Part shown: one piece after another, positions 45,075 to 57,873 of the stretch | Position numbering within the stretch: position 1 is the first letter of the stretch | Layout: the number at the start of each line of letters is the position of its first letter | NCBI RefSeq assembly: GCF_051020975.1 | Contig: NC_135037.1 | Coordinates: 5,518,001 to 5,582,000 of the forward strand | Origin: Osmia lignaria lignaria | Lineage: Eukaryota > Arthropoda > Insecta > Hymenoptera > Megachilidae | DNA: 64,000 nucleotides | Direction: 5' to 3' | Program-made: the position numbers and the translations under genes | The notes under the pieces: generated by a model | The model's database searches: none | What the model saw: only the letters and a program-made list of their open reading frames with translations | Told to the model about the DNA's origin: nothing

Positions 45075-46483
45075 ATGGCCGGCAAGCCTGAGCAGCCGTC
45101 CACGCACCCTGCTCCCCCGAATCACGGTCATCATCATCATCATTATCAACAACAGCAACAGCCACAACAACAACAGCAACAACAACACCAACATCAAGAG
45201 CAGCAGCAACAACAAGTGCATCCTCAGCACGCACAAGGAATTCAACAAAATAGCGTTCTAGTCTACGTTTCGGGGGAGAATTTTGCGTACGCGACGGCGG
45301 TCGGTCAGAATGCCGCCGCCGCTGCTGCTGCCGCTACCGCAGTTGGCTATCAGTCTCCGCAGCAGGCGACGTACGCCGGCATTTTGCCGCCGCAGGTGGC
45401 GACGGCGGCGGCGACGTTTCCCGCCAAAACCGCCATATACTGTAATGATAACAGCGGTGTCGTTGGAGGCACAGCTAACAACTGTTGCCGGCTAAAGCCG
45501 CTCGAATATGTGTCCGCCGATGGGGACTCGAGTCGAACGCTGCGATCTTTGTCCACGGTTAACGCGGAAGACGAAGAGGATTACGGAACGATCATCTCGA
45601 ACAACGGTTTACTCTACAGACAGACCAATTTGGTTCAAGCGATCAGCACGTCCGCAACCACGACGATGACGTGCGCCGTGTCGACGTGCGACAATAAAAA
45701 TCCAACGAACCGAAGTCCGCTGGAAAACGATGCTAACAGTACCGAGAGTATCGCGGCGAACAACGTAGAACCGATCGGTAGGGTGAACGGAAGTGAAATG
45801 GTACCAAACAAATTGTTTTCATCGAGGATTCACGGTGAGATTTATCCTCCCGGAGCGAGACTGGCAGACGGTTACAACAATACCGGTAGAATCGTCCAAG
45901 GGAATGCCGGGGATAGTTGCGTCGGTATTCTGAGCGACGACGCTTGTGTCGCGTACGCGCGTCAGGGAAACGAAACGTCGCAAACGTCCGCGAGTGTTTA
46001 TCAAGGCGATAGTGTCGAGCAACGCGTCAATATGGACGAAAAGAGCCGGCAGCAAGACGGTTACGATAATCAGGCCGGCTCGTCGCTTTCTTCGTCCTCG
46101 TCTAACGTCGGTGTCAGTGGTGGCGGTAGTGTTGTTGTTGGTAGTGGTGGTAGTGGTGTGGCTAGCTGTGACTCTGTTCGATCCGATACCGGTGAATCGT
46201 CGACATATAGTAGCTTGAGCAGTCCTGAAAGTCAAAGTCAATCGGCACACGACGGTTTGTCTACCGCGACGGTTAACGGCGGTGGTTCGTGCGCGCAGCA
46301 GGCTGCGCGTCAGCCGCCACTGCCGCGTATCAACAGTTCCAACAACAATAACAATACCGTGCAACAAAATGTGGTGCTGACGATGAACGGTAGTGCAGTG
46401 ATTACGCAACAGCAGCAACAAACGATTACCGTGCCACGTGGATGGAAAAGGATATGTACCAACGGGGTCATCATTTATATCAG
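45075..46483 (+). CDS. sba: MBD5/6-like protein (six-banded type), first coding exon, partial
   Basis: The frame opens at the ATG at 45075 in an excellent context (GACCATGG) with MAGKPEQPSTHPAPPNHG and gives 469 complete codons before an ATCAG|GTGAGT donor in phase 2. A His run, Gln-rich tracts (about residues 25-55), and an Ala tract (near 75-90) are followed by a long Ser/Gly/Asn-rich disordered region. The exon ends VPRGWKRICTNGVIIYI, which matches the start of the MBD-like domain of MBD5/6 proteins (family pattern: P.GW.R....G...YISPSG); the split codon AG+N would supply the expected Ser. The rest of the domain lies beyond the window or in an unseen exon. Vertebrate MBD5/6 bind chromatin through the PR-DUB deubiquitinase complex rather than methyl-CpG. 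The Drosophila homologue is six-banded; I assign the symbol on this domain start only. Confidence 0.72.
45140..45225 (+). repeat. CAA/CAG trinucleotide tract (poly-Gln, His)
   Basis: Mixed CAT, CAA and CAG codons encode His- and Gln-rich runs near the N-terminus of the MBD-like protein. Interruptions by CCA, CAC and GAG limit slippage. Such tracts vary in length between insects. Confidence 0.85.
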
Positions 46484-47616
46484 GTGAGTCTCGTTTTTTC
46501 TATTCACCTCTTTCATTCTGTGAAACCTAACCTTTCACTATGGCGGTCTGTTGCGCATGATGTAATCCAACATTTTGTCGGATAATCGTTCGATATTTAT
46601 TTGAATATTTTTGAGGAAAATTTATATTCTATTGTGATTCACAATTAATTCTATATTTTAATTGGTATATATCTTTTTATTTATTTTCCATTTTTTATCA
46701 TATATTTGCATCACGTTGGTAGTGAAAGGGTTGACAGTTTATATATTCAACAGATAATTTTGTTTACTGTGTTGTCATTTTGAAATGAAAATTTGTTACA
46801 CGGAATATTTGTGTATTAGATATATATTTAACGTGAAAATTTTGACAAATTTAAACATTTAAACAAATTATTGCATATTTATAAATAATAATTTAATGAT
46901 CGGGAATAGAGAAAATAATTCGAAATGGAAGATAACGAAACTTCATTTCTTATTTTTTAATTATGCTTCCCATTTATATCAGCAATTAAAAGACACCCTC
47001 TATACATCGTGAAAAAATGGCAACGAGTACATTAATTATATTCATTACGTATTGTAAGGCATGAAACGAGTAGGACAGAGAAAGTTCTCTGATATCGCGA
47101 TATTCAGAATTGACTTCGCCATCAGGGTTTATCTTAATGGTTTGTGGGTTAGTAGCATCGATCCGCAGTTAAATACTCCAGCTCGAACTTTAATTTTGCT
47201 AATGGAATTAAACTGCGTCCAGTTCGAGCAAATAAGATTAGCAAAGCGACCAGTAAATTAGGATAAAAAGTTAGAGACAGTACGGCACGCGATATTCCCT
47301 AATAGGAAAAGTCACCGAGAAAACAGGACCAGGGGATGAGTTGGTTCTTTCGAATAGTTTTCAGCATTTTGCTTATCAATTTGTATTAAATGTTTTTAAA
47401 ATACTCCATTTCATATCAATAAATAGTGTATACTATATTTAAATCTAACAGAATATTCTATATTTAATGGAGCAGCTTTGAACACGTTATAATTATAATT
47501 ATTCCAGTCACTTTGATTTCATTTTCTAATTATAATATTAATGCAAATCAGAATTTTTTTATGGTTCTCCGGATTATGAGATCGGAGCAACCCTCAAATT
47601 TTTAAACTAAACATAT

Positions 47617-47885
47617 CAGACTTCCCCAGGGGAAATGGCAATATAGAAAAGCAGGAATTCTTAAAATTTTTATTTTGACGATATTGATGTTAGAAGTGAT
47701 TTAGAAACAAAAATAATATAATTTTTAATTATTAAATATTGTAAAATTTAGTATATAACTGAGAAATATAATAATAATAATAAAATCAGGCTCCTATACA
47801 TATTTATGGTCATTTTCCCCGTGGTTGCTTATGGGGAAAGGCGAGAATTAGGTAAATCACCATTTTTCCTAAAGAAGTCTGAAGG
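47617..47885. mobile_element. Copy of the TIR repeat family
   Basis: The left end CAGACTTCCCCAGGGGAAAT leads into GGCAATATAG and a core that matches the 7525-7872 copy closely (GATTTAGAAACAAAAATAAT, then ATTTTTAATTATTAAATATT). The right end CACCATTTTTCCTAAAGAAG is the inverted partner. Confidence 0.6.
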
Positions 47886-50800
47886 TGAAATAAAAGAAAA
47901 AAAGAAATAAAGAAGTAACGTACGTTTGTATCGATAACAAAGCATTGAACGTAACGAGTGTGAGAAAGTCTCATCACCTAAGCAAAGATACTCGGTGGAT
48001 CTTGAAGATATTAGAAAGGTTTCGTCCCCTTTCTGTCCTTTGTAATCTTTCCCGACGTTCCAGTGAAAAACACGAATTTTCTGGGCTCTCCGTTGAACGC
48101 CCTCTTTCCTGTCGTCATCCAGCAGCACGTGGAAAAGCGAAGGCGTCTTCCTTCTAACCCCTCATTGTACTTTTATGGTTCTTTTCAAAGTCCGTTCGAG
48201 GGTCACTTTCATCTTTTTCACCGCGCCTTTTTTACGGCTGTCTCTGCAAAGATGTTACGCGCCCCCTTGCTTCCCTTCCTCTGCTTTTCTCCTATTTTGA
48301 ACACTTTACCGACCAGAAATCATTTAGTGATAAACTTTTCCATATTGACAATTAGCGCACGAGAATTCTTCGACGAATAACAATTAATTCGTTACATCAA
48401 AATATTAGGTTGCAAAAGAAATTAAATAACGAGTTTTGTTTCTTTCTACCCCCCACAGGCATACTGGATCACTGAGTTCCAGGCGAAATTTTCATTTCTC
48501 AGAACTTGCCTACGAGTTTTTATTTTTATTGCAAGAAAGTTTAAATATTTCACTTAAATATCACTTGTATGTTAAATTAAAATCTTTAATAAATATCTCA
48601 GAATTTTTCCTAATTTTTTTGAAGCCTAGAACAACATAAAATCAGGCCTGGAAATAAAAGACCCAGTTTGTCAACGGAGGGTTGAGCTAGCATTGAAAGA
48701 AATAGTATTTTTCTAACTAATGAGCTTGACGAGTTCCTCCTAATCACCAGTAATAATCTTGAATAATAATCATGAAACGATTTTCTGGAAATTCATTCAA
48801 TAAGAGAAATAATATATTTCACAATCTATTATAAGTGGTAGAATTAATTTTCTTAGGATTAAGAAAAGAAGCAAATAGTTTTCTAAAATCAATCCACGCG
48901 ATCTAAAAGTATTTTGCGAACGAAAAGATGGTCGTGAGGATCCTCTAGGGAGAATGACTCGACGAGCAACGGGGTCCCGACAATCTCGCAACGTGATTTT
49001 ATACGGATCACCCGGGATCAGCTGTGACGAGATACATCCACCTTTGTGTCGGAACGAGGGAAGTCGATTCCTCGAGGTGTCCTGTAAGACTCAAAAGGGC
49101 ATCGCCTCGTGGCGTAATCGTGCCTTTGGTAGAGGAGGTCTGACCTGCTCTGTCCCAAACCTCGTTAAAACGATCCTTCCTGGCCTGGCAAGAGTCACGG
49201 TTTAAATGATGTTTAAAGGGACCCGGCAAACAATGCTTTGCAGTCTGCAACACCGACTGACCGTATCTCCCTAACTCTCTTTGGGAGGCGCATGGTTATA
49301 CACTCTGATTCGTTCTTTACCTTTCGTCTTCTTCCTTTTTTATTTTCTCTTGAAACTGATTCGAGTGCTTCGCGTCTGGTAGTTTCTGTTTACCAAATGT
49401 TACGGACAGGAAGAGACCCCTTGTTAACCGTGGGAGAAGGCTGGTGGTTGAAGCCATACGGTTTAATCTGTTGGTTTAGGAGTTTATTAGTAATTGAGTA
49501 TGCTAGGATTAGTTTCTCACTATTCGAACGTGGGATCGACGAAGAAAATAAAACATCTTACATAAATTTTTCTTGGAAATTTTCAATTTTGTTTATTTTA
49601 ATATTAAGGGTCTTTTGATTTTCAGTCAGTATTAATACTTTGATTGTTGCATTATGGAATTAATAGAATTTGAAATTTCAGGTTTCTTTTATATATTGAA
49701 AAAATATTACCAAGAGAATCATATTTGGGAGCTTTTGTACTCCATATAATTACCAGTTTTTAAATTAGAATTAGTAACAGTAGTAACTTTAAATTTCAAT
49801 TTTCTCTTAATTATATCACACCTAAGTTTCACTTTTTGAATTTTACAATGGTAATGCGTGGAGTTACAAAGCTAAATATTAAAAATATGTATAACAAAAT
49901 TTGCATTGACTTCCTGAAGTGCCGAATCAAAAGTGACCCCCAGAATTCTTCCATAGAACCAGTTGCATAAATCGTCGATAGAAAGGAGGCACGGTCGATG
50001 AATTCGTCTTACGCTCGAAAATTCTGATACCCAAGACAAATTGTTTTTGTCTTGTCGGATAAATCGTCGATATATCTTGGCCCGTTGTGTAGGGGGCAAG
50101 GATTCCTTCAAAGATTCTTAGACTTCAGCATCCGTCGTCCGAGGCGATGTATGGCGGGACAGATTCTCACATCGGCTGGTGTACAGGAAGCGAAGGAATG
50201 GTCGGAAGGAAGGGGATGAAAGGTAAGGGAGAGCATATAGGAAGGGAACAGGAATTTCGTTGAACCGCGCTGTTCGTGCGATCATTGATTTACGATGGTA
50301 CGTCGTAAATACCGCCAGTGATGTACGACCATGCCTCCCTTATCCCTTACCCCTGCGTGTACCTTCCCCTAGTCCTTCCATCGCAAGTTTCTTCTTCGAT
50401 CTTCTTTCGCCTTCGCCACCGACGTTCTCTTTACGGACCTCTTCTTGATTTATAATACCTACAGGCCTGTTGTCTCTTTTCGTTCTCTCTGCTCGTACAT
50501 ACCTCCTAGGTGTTCAGACTTCGTTCCCCTAACCTTCTTTTCTCCTTCTTTCTCTTCTTCCCTTGTCCACCAGTATTCTCTGGCTGGTATCAACTTGAGG
50601 GTTCAGCATTGACGTTCTTTTCTCCTCTGCTCCGTTTGTTCATCTTTTTTTGTATTTTGTCCAACTGCTATCTGCCACCCGCTATTTACGTTCAAGTCGT
50701 AAATGTCTAGTTACTATTAGATCTACCAGGATTTATTTGATATTTTTTTTTTTAGAATTTTGATTCATTTTTTAACACTCTAAATGCTATGTTTCTTATG

Positions 50801-53633
50801 ATTGCTCATATTATGGATTAGATATTTTCTTAATTATGTAATTAGAAATACTAGTAATAGATAATCTATTATCTATTCTTCTTCTTATTAATTAAATACT
50901 AATTGAGAAATAGCTAGACAACCTAATTAGAAATATTGGTAATAGATTGTACTTGAAATGATAGATAATTGAAATAATAAAATATATTTAGAATGCAAAT
51001 ATCAACAGAGAATTTTTATAGTTGACTAGGTTAACACCTTAATTACAAAGGGTTAAGTAAATTTATATTTAAAAGGGCAGCTGTGAGATATTCACTGACG
51101 GATAACAATTACAATTTTAATTCAAATAGAAAATCATTGAATGCGGGCACCTTTCGTGTTTCGCGATGCGTTCATACATGACCGACTTTTAATGGATATT
51201 TCGGCATGTTTATTTTCAATGTAAATCTATTTAAATGAACGCTATTGCGTCGCAATCTGCGAGATTCAGCGCAGACACTTGGAATTGCAATTATTCTTGC
51301 CGGAGCACTTTTGAATATTCATTCGGATACTTACTTTGCATAGCGCTAAGTGGCAGTATGAAATTTGTAATTGTACCACGGTAAAGGATAATCCCATACG
51401 CGGTTTTTATTCTACGACCCGGAATGCGTTTAAACGTTACATTTTCATGATACACTCTCATTTGTATTTTATTTCCTTTCTTTTTGCCGGTTGAAACACA
51501 GGAAAGCACCCGAATATCTTCTTCCCTGTGGAATAGCAATTTGAATTTTAGATTTCCACCATTGTTTATTTCAAAATTTTATAACTTATTAAATAGAGTA
51601 AAATTGAGATTAATAAAAACATTATAATTAAATAATACATCATTAGGTGAAATTAAGCTAGGGAAATTGGTCCACCCCCCAAAATATCCTAGATATACCA
51701 TTAGTTAGAATATGTATTGAATTTCTAGCTGAGCATTGACCATTGACTGTAAATGATTGCTTTATCAAATAATCTCGAAACCTAGTTGCATAACACTGTT
51801 ATAAACAAGTCATTAACCACGTGGACGCTTTCGACAGCTGTTTAACCAGGCGCAAATGATCATTATTCACTCCAACTTTATAATCATTCGGCTATTATTA
51901 TCGATTACTTCAATTTCGAAACCATTCTCAAACAACAATATTAAACATAACGGAGTAAAATACTTTTCATTTCAACATCAAATAAAATTTCTTCGAGTCT
52001 CCATAATCCAAACGCTCCGCTTTCATTCGTCTTCATATACCCTCTTGTTATTCTCATTTGCAATATGCCATTCCACCACTGTACAGTAATTACGCTTTCT
52101 AAAAAGCCTCTCGCCACGGCATTTAATCTTCCTTCTCATTTGCAAGCGTTGTCTTTCGATAGAAGCGTATTCCACCTCGTTCCTGCGCGTGTTGATGTAC
52201 GACGTCTATTATCGAGCGAAGAATCGGCTGCTCGTTTGTAAGGCAAACAACGACAAGTGTGTTGTGCATGCTATTCCGGGGGAAAAGTAGGTACGTTGGA
52301 AAAATCAATGAAGATCGATCGAAGGAAAGAAAAAAGAAAAAGGAAAAAAAAAAGTAACGAAGGATCGAGGTTCAGCACGTTCAGCGCGTAAGGTGGAAAA
52401 ATTAAGGTTACCGGCACGAACGATTAGGCTAGGCCGGTGGGTTCCTGAAAGGCACGTGAGAAGGAAGTGGCGCGGGGACGATGAACGATGGGTCAGCGGG
52501 GGCTCACGAAAGGGGTGAGGAGAGATTAACAGGAGAGGAGAGACGAGAGGAGAGAACAGAATGAGCGATAGTTGCGCAACCACACCTCCGCCGCCGTCGA
52601 GCGGCGATTACGCAAACGTGATAATTAATTGCCAGTGTTCCTCTGTTTAATGACTCGTCAAGTCGTTTGCTAAACACGCCAAATCACCGGTACGTCACGA
52701 AAATCGCTATACAGGTGCATCGTTCCGTGTCGAAGCTGTTAATTCCACGGCGTAGTTGCATAACCACCTCTAGCGACAAGATCATCTTTTACTTTTATTT
52801 TTCCTCGACACAACGCGACTGGTACCTTTCTCGCGAACTCATTTTCTGCGCTCCACGCTCGCTCCGGGATAGTTGTTTAGGGGTTTTAGCGTCGCGGCTC
52901 GTTGGCTTTATAGTGCATTTCGAATGCAACGATTCGTGGAACGATATTTCTGACTCATCGATTCCTTATCGGCGTAGTTAAAAAACTGTGGCTTGTTAAA
53001 ACTAGCGATACAATTGGAATTTTTTTTAAAATTTCATTTTAACTCTTTATATTCTCGGTATTTTTTTTATACAGTTCTTTTTCCAATCGATTTCTATTTC
53101 GTTTACCGATAGGCTTTGGTGACATAAATCATCGACGCAGTCTATAGAATAAAGATTTGATTATTATTTTAATTAGTATTCTTAGAAGCACTTATAAAGA
53201 AATCGTGGGCACAGGATGTATTTGTACAGTTACGAACGAGCACCATGATAAATAATAAATGAATTATTTTTATTTAAATAAGGATTTTGATATTCATAAA
53301 TTAATTACTGTTTCATGTATATCTTACTAATTATAAATGAAGGTTACTTAGAGTGTGCAATAATTAATATTCGTTTCATGCTAATGATAAGTTAACTGCA
53401 ATGGTAATGAGTTGTTTATAATAATTTTTAAAATGAGCATAATAATTTGCATATCAGTTAACAAATTCAATTTAGAGTAATGAAACTTTGTTTGTGATAT
53501 ATTATTATACTTATAAGGCAACTAAGGACATGTTTTAAAAGCTCTTTGATTTATAAGTACCCAAGTATTACGTGATATGTCATCGATGACTAAAAGGGTA
53601 GAAGAATAAAATAAAATAAAAAATTGTTCACCA

Positions 53634-53710
53634 TAACGTCGGTAGCGTAACGGTTAATCTCACCGCTTACGAAACCGACGGTCGCGTGTTCAAATCTCCC
53701 TGGAGGGTGT
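53634..53710 (+). other. tRNA-like relic or SINE head
   Basis: An A-box-like TAGCGTAACGG and a perfect B box GTTCAAATC (53688-53696) are spaced as in a tRNA. The stems do not pair well (acceptor and T stem fail), so it is not a working tRNA. It is probably a tRNA pseudogene or the pol III promoter of a SINE. Confidence 0.35.
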
Positions 53711-55427
53711 CGAATTTTTCGTCCATTATCAACAAGCAGAAAAACTCGAATCAATTTTTCATCGCGAATTTTCCAATCGCCTCTCATCTTTCCCGATATT
53801 ATTGTCTCTCTGATATGAGAAAAAGAAAATTAATAAAAAGTTTTCTGTGTCGTCGCCCGATGATGAATGAAATAAATCGTGGCCAGGGTTCAATCTAGCA
53901 GAGGAGGTACACGTGGCCGGGGTACTTTAGTTACCGCGATGCTCTACCTCGGGAAGGTCTGAGATAAAGTCGCTCTTTCGATGTTTCTCTCGAAGAGGAT
54001 GCCTCTAGAAGGGCGATCCCGTAAATGGGATGCGGGGAAACCAGAAACAGCGGTAAACCAAGCCTCCTCTATCCACCGTGGACGCCAGCAACCACACATC
54101 TCTCCTTTCCTCTTTCTCCCTATCCCTCTTTTCTTAGTGTTCGCTCATTTTCACGTTTCCTCTTCGGAGTTCTGTCTCCGATGTTTCCTCCTCTCCTCAG
54201 CAAGTTTCGTTCCTTGTGAATACGAGAGTATAAACGGTGGGGAAACTGGCGGAGGTCGGGCCGGTCATACCGATGGAAATTCCCGCGACTCGCAATTTCA
54301 GTACAATCTGCAAGCCGTCCCTCCTATTCACGCTCGTATTTCGTGTACGTTCGAGGTCGGGACGGAACTCAATTCAGACTAATCTGACTCTGGTCCGTTT
54401 ATTAAAACTGAGGGCTTCGTTGTTAATATTCTTTTTAGAAATTGTCCTTCACTCGTTCATTTTATTTTCCATCTCGAGACATGGATTCCCTTTTCATTCA
54501 TTACGTAAGATAGAATTAACCGTGCAATTGCAGTTTCATGTCTCGTTTAAGTTTGCCGCAATTGATGTTAATCGATGGTAAAGTGGCATTGATTTTAACG
54601 ACCGTCGCGCAGGAATGTCTTTTCATTAAACGTCCGATCGAAGTTTCGGCGAGTAATACGCGAGAGAGCCAGTTGACCCTATTTTCGTCAAGGTCTTGAA
54701 TTACTTTCGAGACGCATTTTGTATTGAGTAATGGGGCTAATTATAGTTTCCACTTGTTCAGAAACGAGCTCTGGCTCGATCGTCGAAACACATTCTTGAA
54801 CTGTGCCGAGTTTACGGGCTTTTAAATTATTTCCTCGAATCAATTTGAATCTCACTTCCGAACAACACCGGCTAAATCTATTTTCTGATAATTAATATTC
54901 TCTCTGATATAAAGTTACTTTTCTAGCCAGTGATTAACGAGAATCGGAAGTTTTTACTTCCTTATTCGTGCCAACTTGTTATCGTTTCTTTGACGTGTTT
55001 CTTGTACCTTTCGATTTCTTTTTTCTTTTTCTTCTCTTTTTCTCCTATTCCCTTTCTTTCCTGCCGTCGAAGATCTACCCGTAAGAGTACACGCGGCGGG
55101 TAATTTATAGCTGTGCTGATTGTACGCACTACGGCGCCGCGTGGCGTGTTTCTGACTCGATAACATCGAGGATACGCACCTGGTTCTGTAGCTTGATGTG
55201 CCCGTGTATCGTATGCTCGACGTTTCATTCTGATTAAACAAAGATACTTTGTAAACATTGTTACCATAAGTCTTGGTTAAATACTTGAAAAATCTTCGTT
55301 TACTCGCGATCGCTTGCGAAATGATTTTTCACTCGTTACGTTGATGTAATGTATTTTTTTAACACCAGCCTCGAACATTGATTCTCGTTACCAGTTTTAT
55401 ATGTGTATTTAAACGCTACAAATAGTA

Positions 55428-55882
55428 TAGTATCGAGCAAAGTAGACTTCACTTGGGAAAATTGTATCATAGGGAAAGTAGGAATTTTCAAAATATTAAT
55501 TTTAATGATATTGATATTAAAAGTAATTTAGAAAAATAATTATGTAATTTTTAATTATTAAATTTCATGAAGTTTAGTATGTAATTAGGAAATTTGAATG
55601 ATAGCACAAATATTATTAGAAATTTTATTAGAATAAAATGAATACGTAGACCTATACATACATATGGGCCCCCCTTCCCCTATATCATCAGTCTCCTTCG
55701 AGACGACTAAGGGGAAAGACGGAAGTTTGGGGAAAGGGTGGTCTATAGTAAGGGCCAGAGACCCCGAAATCCCGGAACTCGGGTATTCAAGGATGCTTAC
55801 GAAGGAGATCAGAAATTTTGGAATCCTTGAAAGCCTACATACAATTTTTGGGGGGAAGGGGAGTCCACCATGCTCGATTCTG
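55428..55882. mobile_element. Copy of the TIR repeat family with TA flanks
   Basis: The left terminus TAGTATCGAGCAAAGTAGAC follows TA (55426-55427), and the right terminus, reverse complemented, is CAGAATCGAGCATGGTGGAC and is followed by TA (55883-55884). A second right-end-like segment (55935-55990, CAATTTTTCCAAGGAAAGTC) suggests nesting or a composite insertion. Confidence 0.68.
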
Positions 55883-57739
55883 TACACTGAAAAATTGAAA
55901 ATTCTTTGTTTTATTTATATTAGAGAACCTGGGAATTCTTGAAAGCCTATAGGGAAGGGGGTATCGCAATTTTTCCAAGGAAAGTCTATGATTATTTTAA
56001 TTCCCAGAATTAAACAAATGTTCGGTAATACAATTTAGTAATCATAAATTTTATTTTAGACAATGTTGAAAATTTTCAGTATTTAAATAAAAAATATTCT
56101 CAGAATTAAAAACGAGATCGCGCAACGGGGGATTAATGTGTTTATTTTCATGGTTCCAATGTTTTCATGGATTTTCTGCCATCGCAGTCGACAGGTTGTG
56201 ATTTTAATCTTGAATCGTTATCATCGATCCAGGGCAATTACGGGCGTCATGTGAGCATTATTATTGCACGCTGGGAACTAAATTAAACGCGTAGGAGCAA
56301 AGGTAATTTGTGCTGATAACGAACCACCCACACGAATGTCGTGCGTCCGCATAGAAACGTACCCGATATTCGAATACTCTTGTATAGTTTCACGAATGCT
56401 CGTGATAGTTTCTTAATTGCGTTAACCTTACACGCTTGGTCGCAAGAATTCTTCGTTCCTATTTCGTTTGATCAACAACTGTGTCGCCCTCGTGTTCTAC
56501 ATACTTTAACGTGATAAAATTTCAAAATGGTGCTCGATAAGTGTAGAAAGATAATGCAGCTTATCTCGTGATATTTATACGTAGTAATTTTGTATAATTT
56601 ACACGTTGTCGTGTCGATCGTTTTATCGGTGTGTAATTGGTGAATAAATTCGACGTGCTTTCATACACGAGAGCGCAGAGAAAACGAGATGTAGGCAGGG
56701 GGGGTCATTTGACATTGTAAATATCGATTACGAACGGTTTTACGTGACTGCTTTTAGACGGTTTACCGGGAATATTTTGACCCGTTACCATCCCGGAAAT
56801 TAATATTCTCCGACCACGAATAACCAGCCGTATTAGCGATTATAATCGCTTGTAACTACGTTTGCTCTGGCCGGATACACGTACGCCGGGATTAATTTTA
56901 AATGGCAGACAACGCGAGAGATCTTTGATATTCCAACTATTTACGGCGGTATCGGCGTGCCTCGTAAAAATTCTATGAGCCCCGTTTAACCGAACTTCAG
57001 ATAATGTCGCTTTTAATTTTAAAGCGCCTTTTAGGAGGGACGATAAAACTCTTGCCGTTCGCTTCGCCTACGATTTATAGCAATGAATTTTTATGCTTTA
57101 CGTGTAACACTGTATCGTTACGCTCTCGTTTTATCGGTTGCCTCGTACAGGATGTTCCATATAATTGGAACAAATTATAGTTAGAAGATAGATCAACATT
57201 TCATTAGGCAAAATTAATTGGAGCGTTTCATGACTTTAGAGTTTCAAAGATTTCAACGTTATCCATACTTTCTAAAATTCGAAGCTTGTATTTTAAATTT
57301 TACATTAAAAAGTATTAAAGTATTTGGGTGGAAAATTGATTAGTTCAAAAAATATTTTGGGAAGATCACTCACTGAAGATTCCCTTAAATTAAGATTTCT
57401 TATTAAATAATTATAGTTATAAAGCACTTATTAATAATCAAGTATTCATGTAAACATTTACCAAATTGTTTGACTTTGAATTGTTTACGCTGAAAAGTCA
57501 TACCAGCTTACGTAATTCCTTTCAAGAATGAATAAAGTTATTATTTGTCCTTCGAACATTAATGTATCGTATTTCTGTTTACGAGAGAGAAACACAAGCA
57601 GGTAATGAATTCGAAGGATTAATCTTTACTCCTTCCTGGTTTCAGGTTTACTACCTGTAAAAGTGTTTACTTTAAATCAACCCAAACAGCTTTTCAAAAT
57701 TATTCAATTTCCAATATTAGCTTCTTCTACATATTAATA

Positions 57740-57873
57740 ATATTAATAATAAAAAATCATATTACTTCGTTTATATCACTTCTATTATTAATATCATCAA
57801 AATTAAGATTTTTGAAATTTTTGCTTCCCTTATATCGCCATTTTCCCTAAGGGAAATCGATCGAACGAGTGCA
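57740..57873. mobile_element. Fragment of the TIR repeat family
   Basis: Only one half remains: the AT-rich core (ATTAATATCATCAAAATTAA) and the end CCATTTTCCCTAAGGGAAAT followed by CGATCGAACGAGTGCAC. It matches the right halves of the copies at 2874 and 11148. Confidence 0.5.

Noticed and set aside
45819..46421. 200-codon minus-strand frame
   Set aside because: Antisense shadow of the MBD-like exon; product rich in Thr and Arg from antisense CGN/ACN codons.
53634..53710. Functional tRNA (apparent ACG anticodon)
   Set aside because: Acceptor, anticodon and T stems do not pair; only the A and B boxes are intact.
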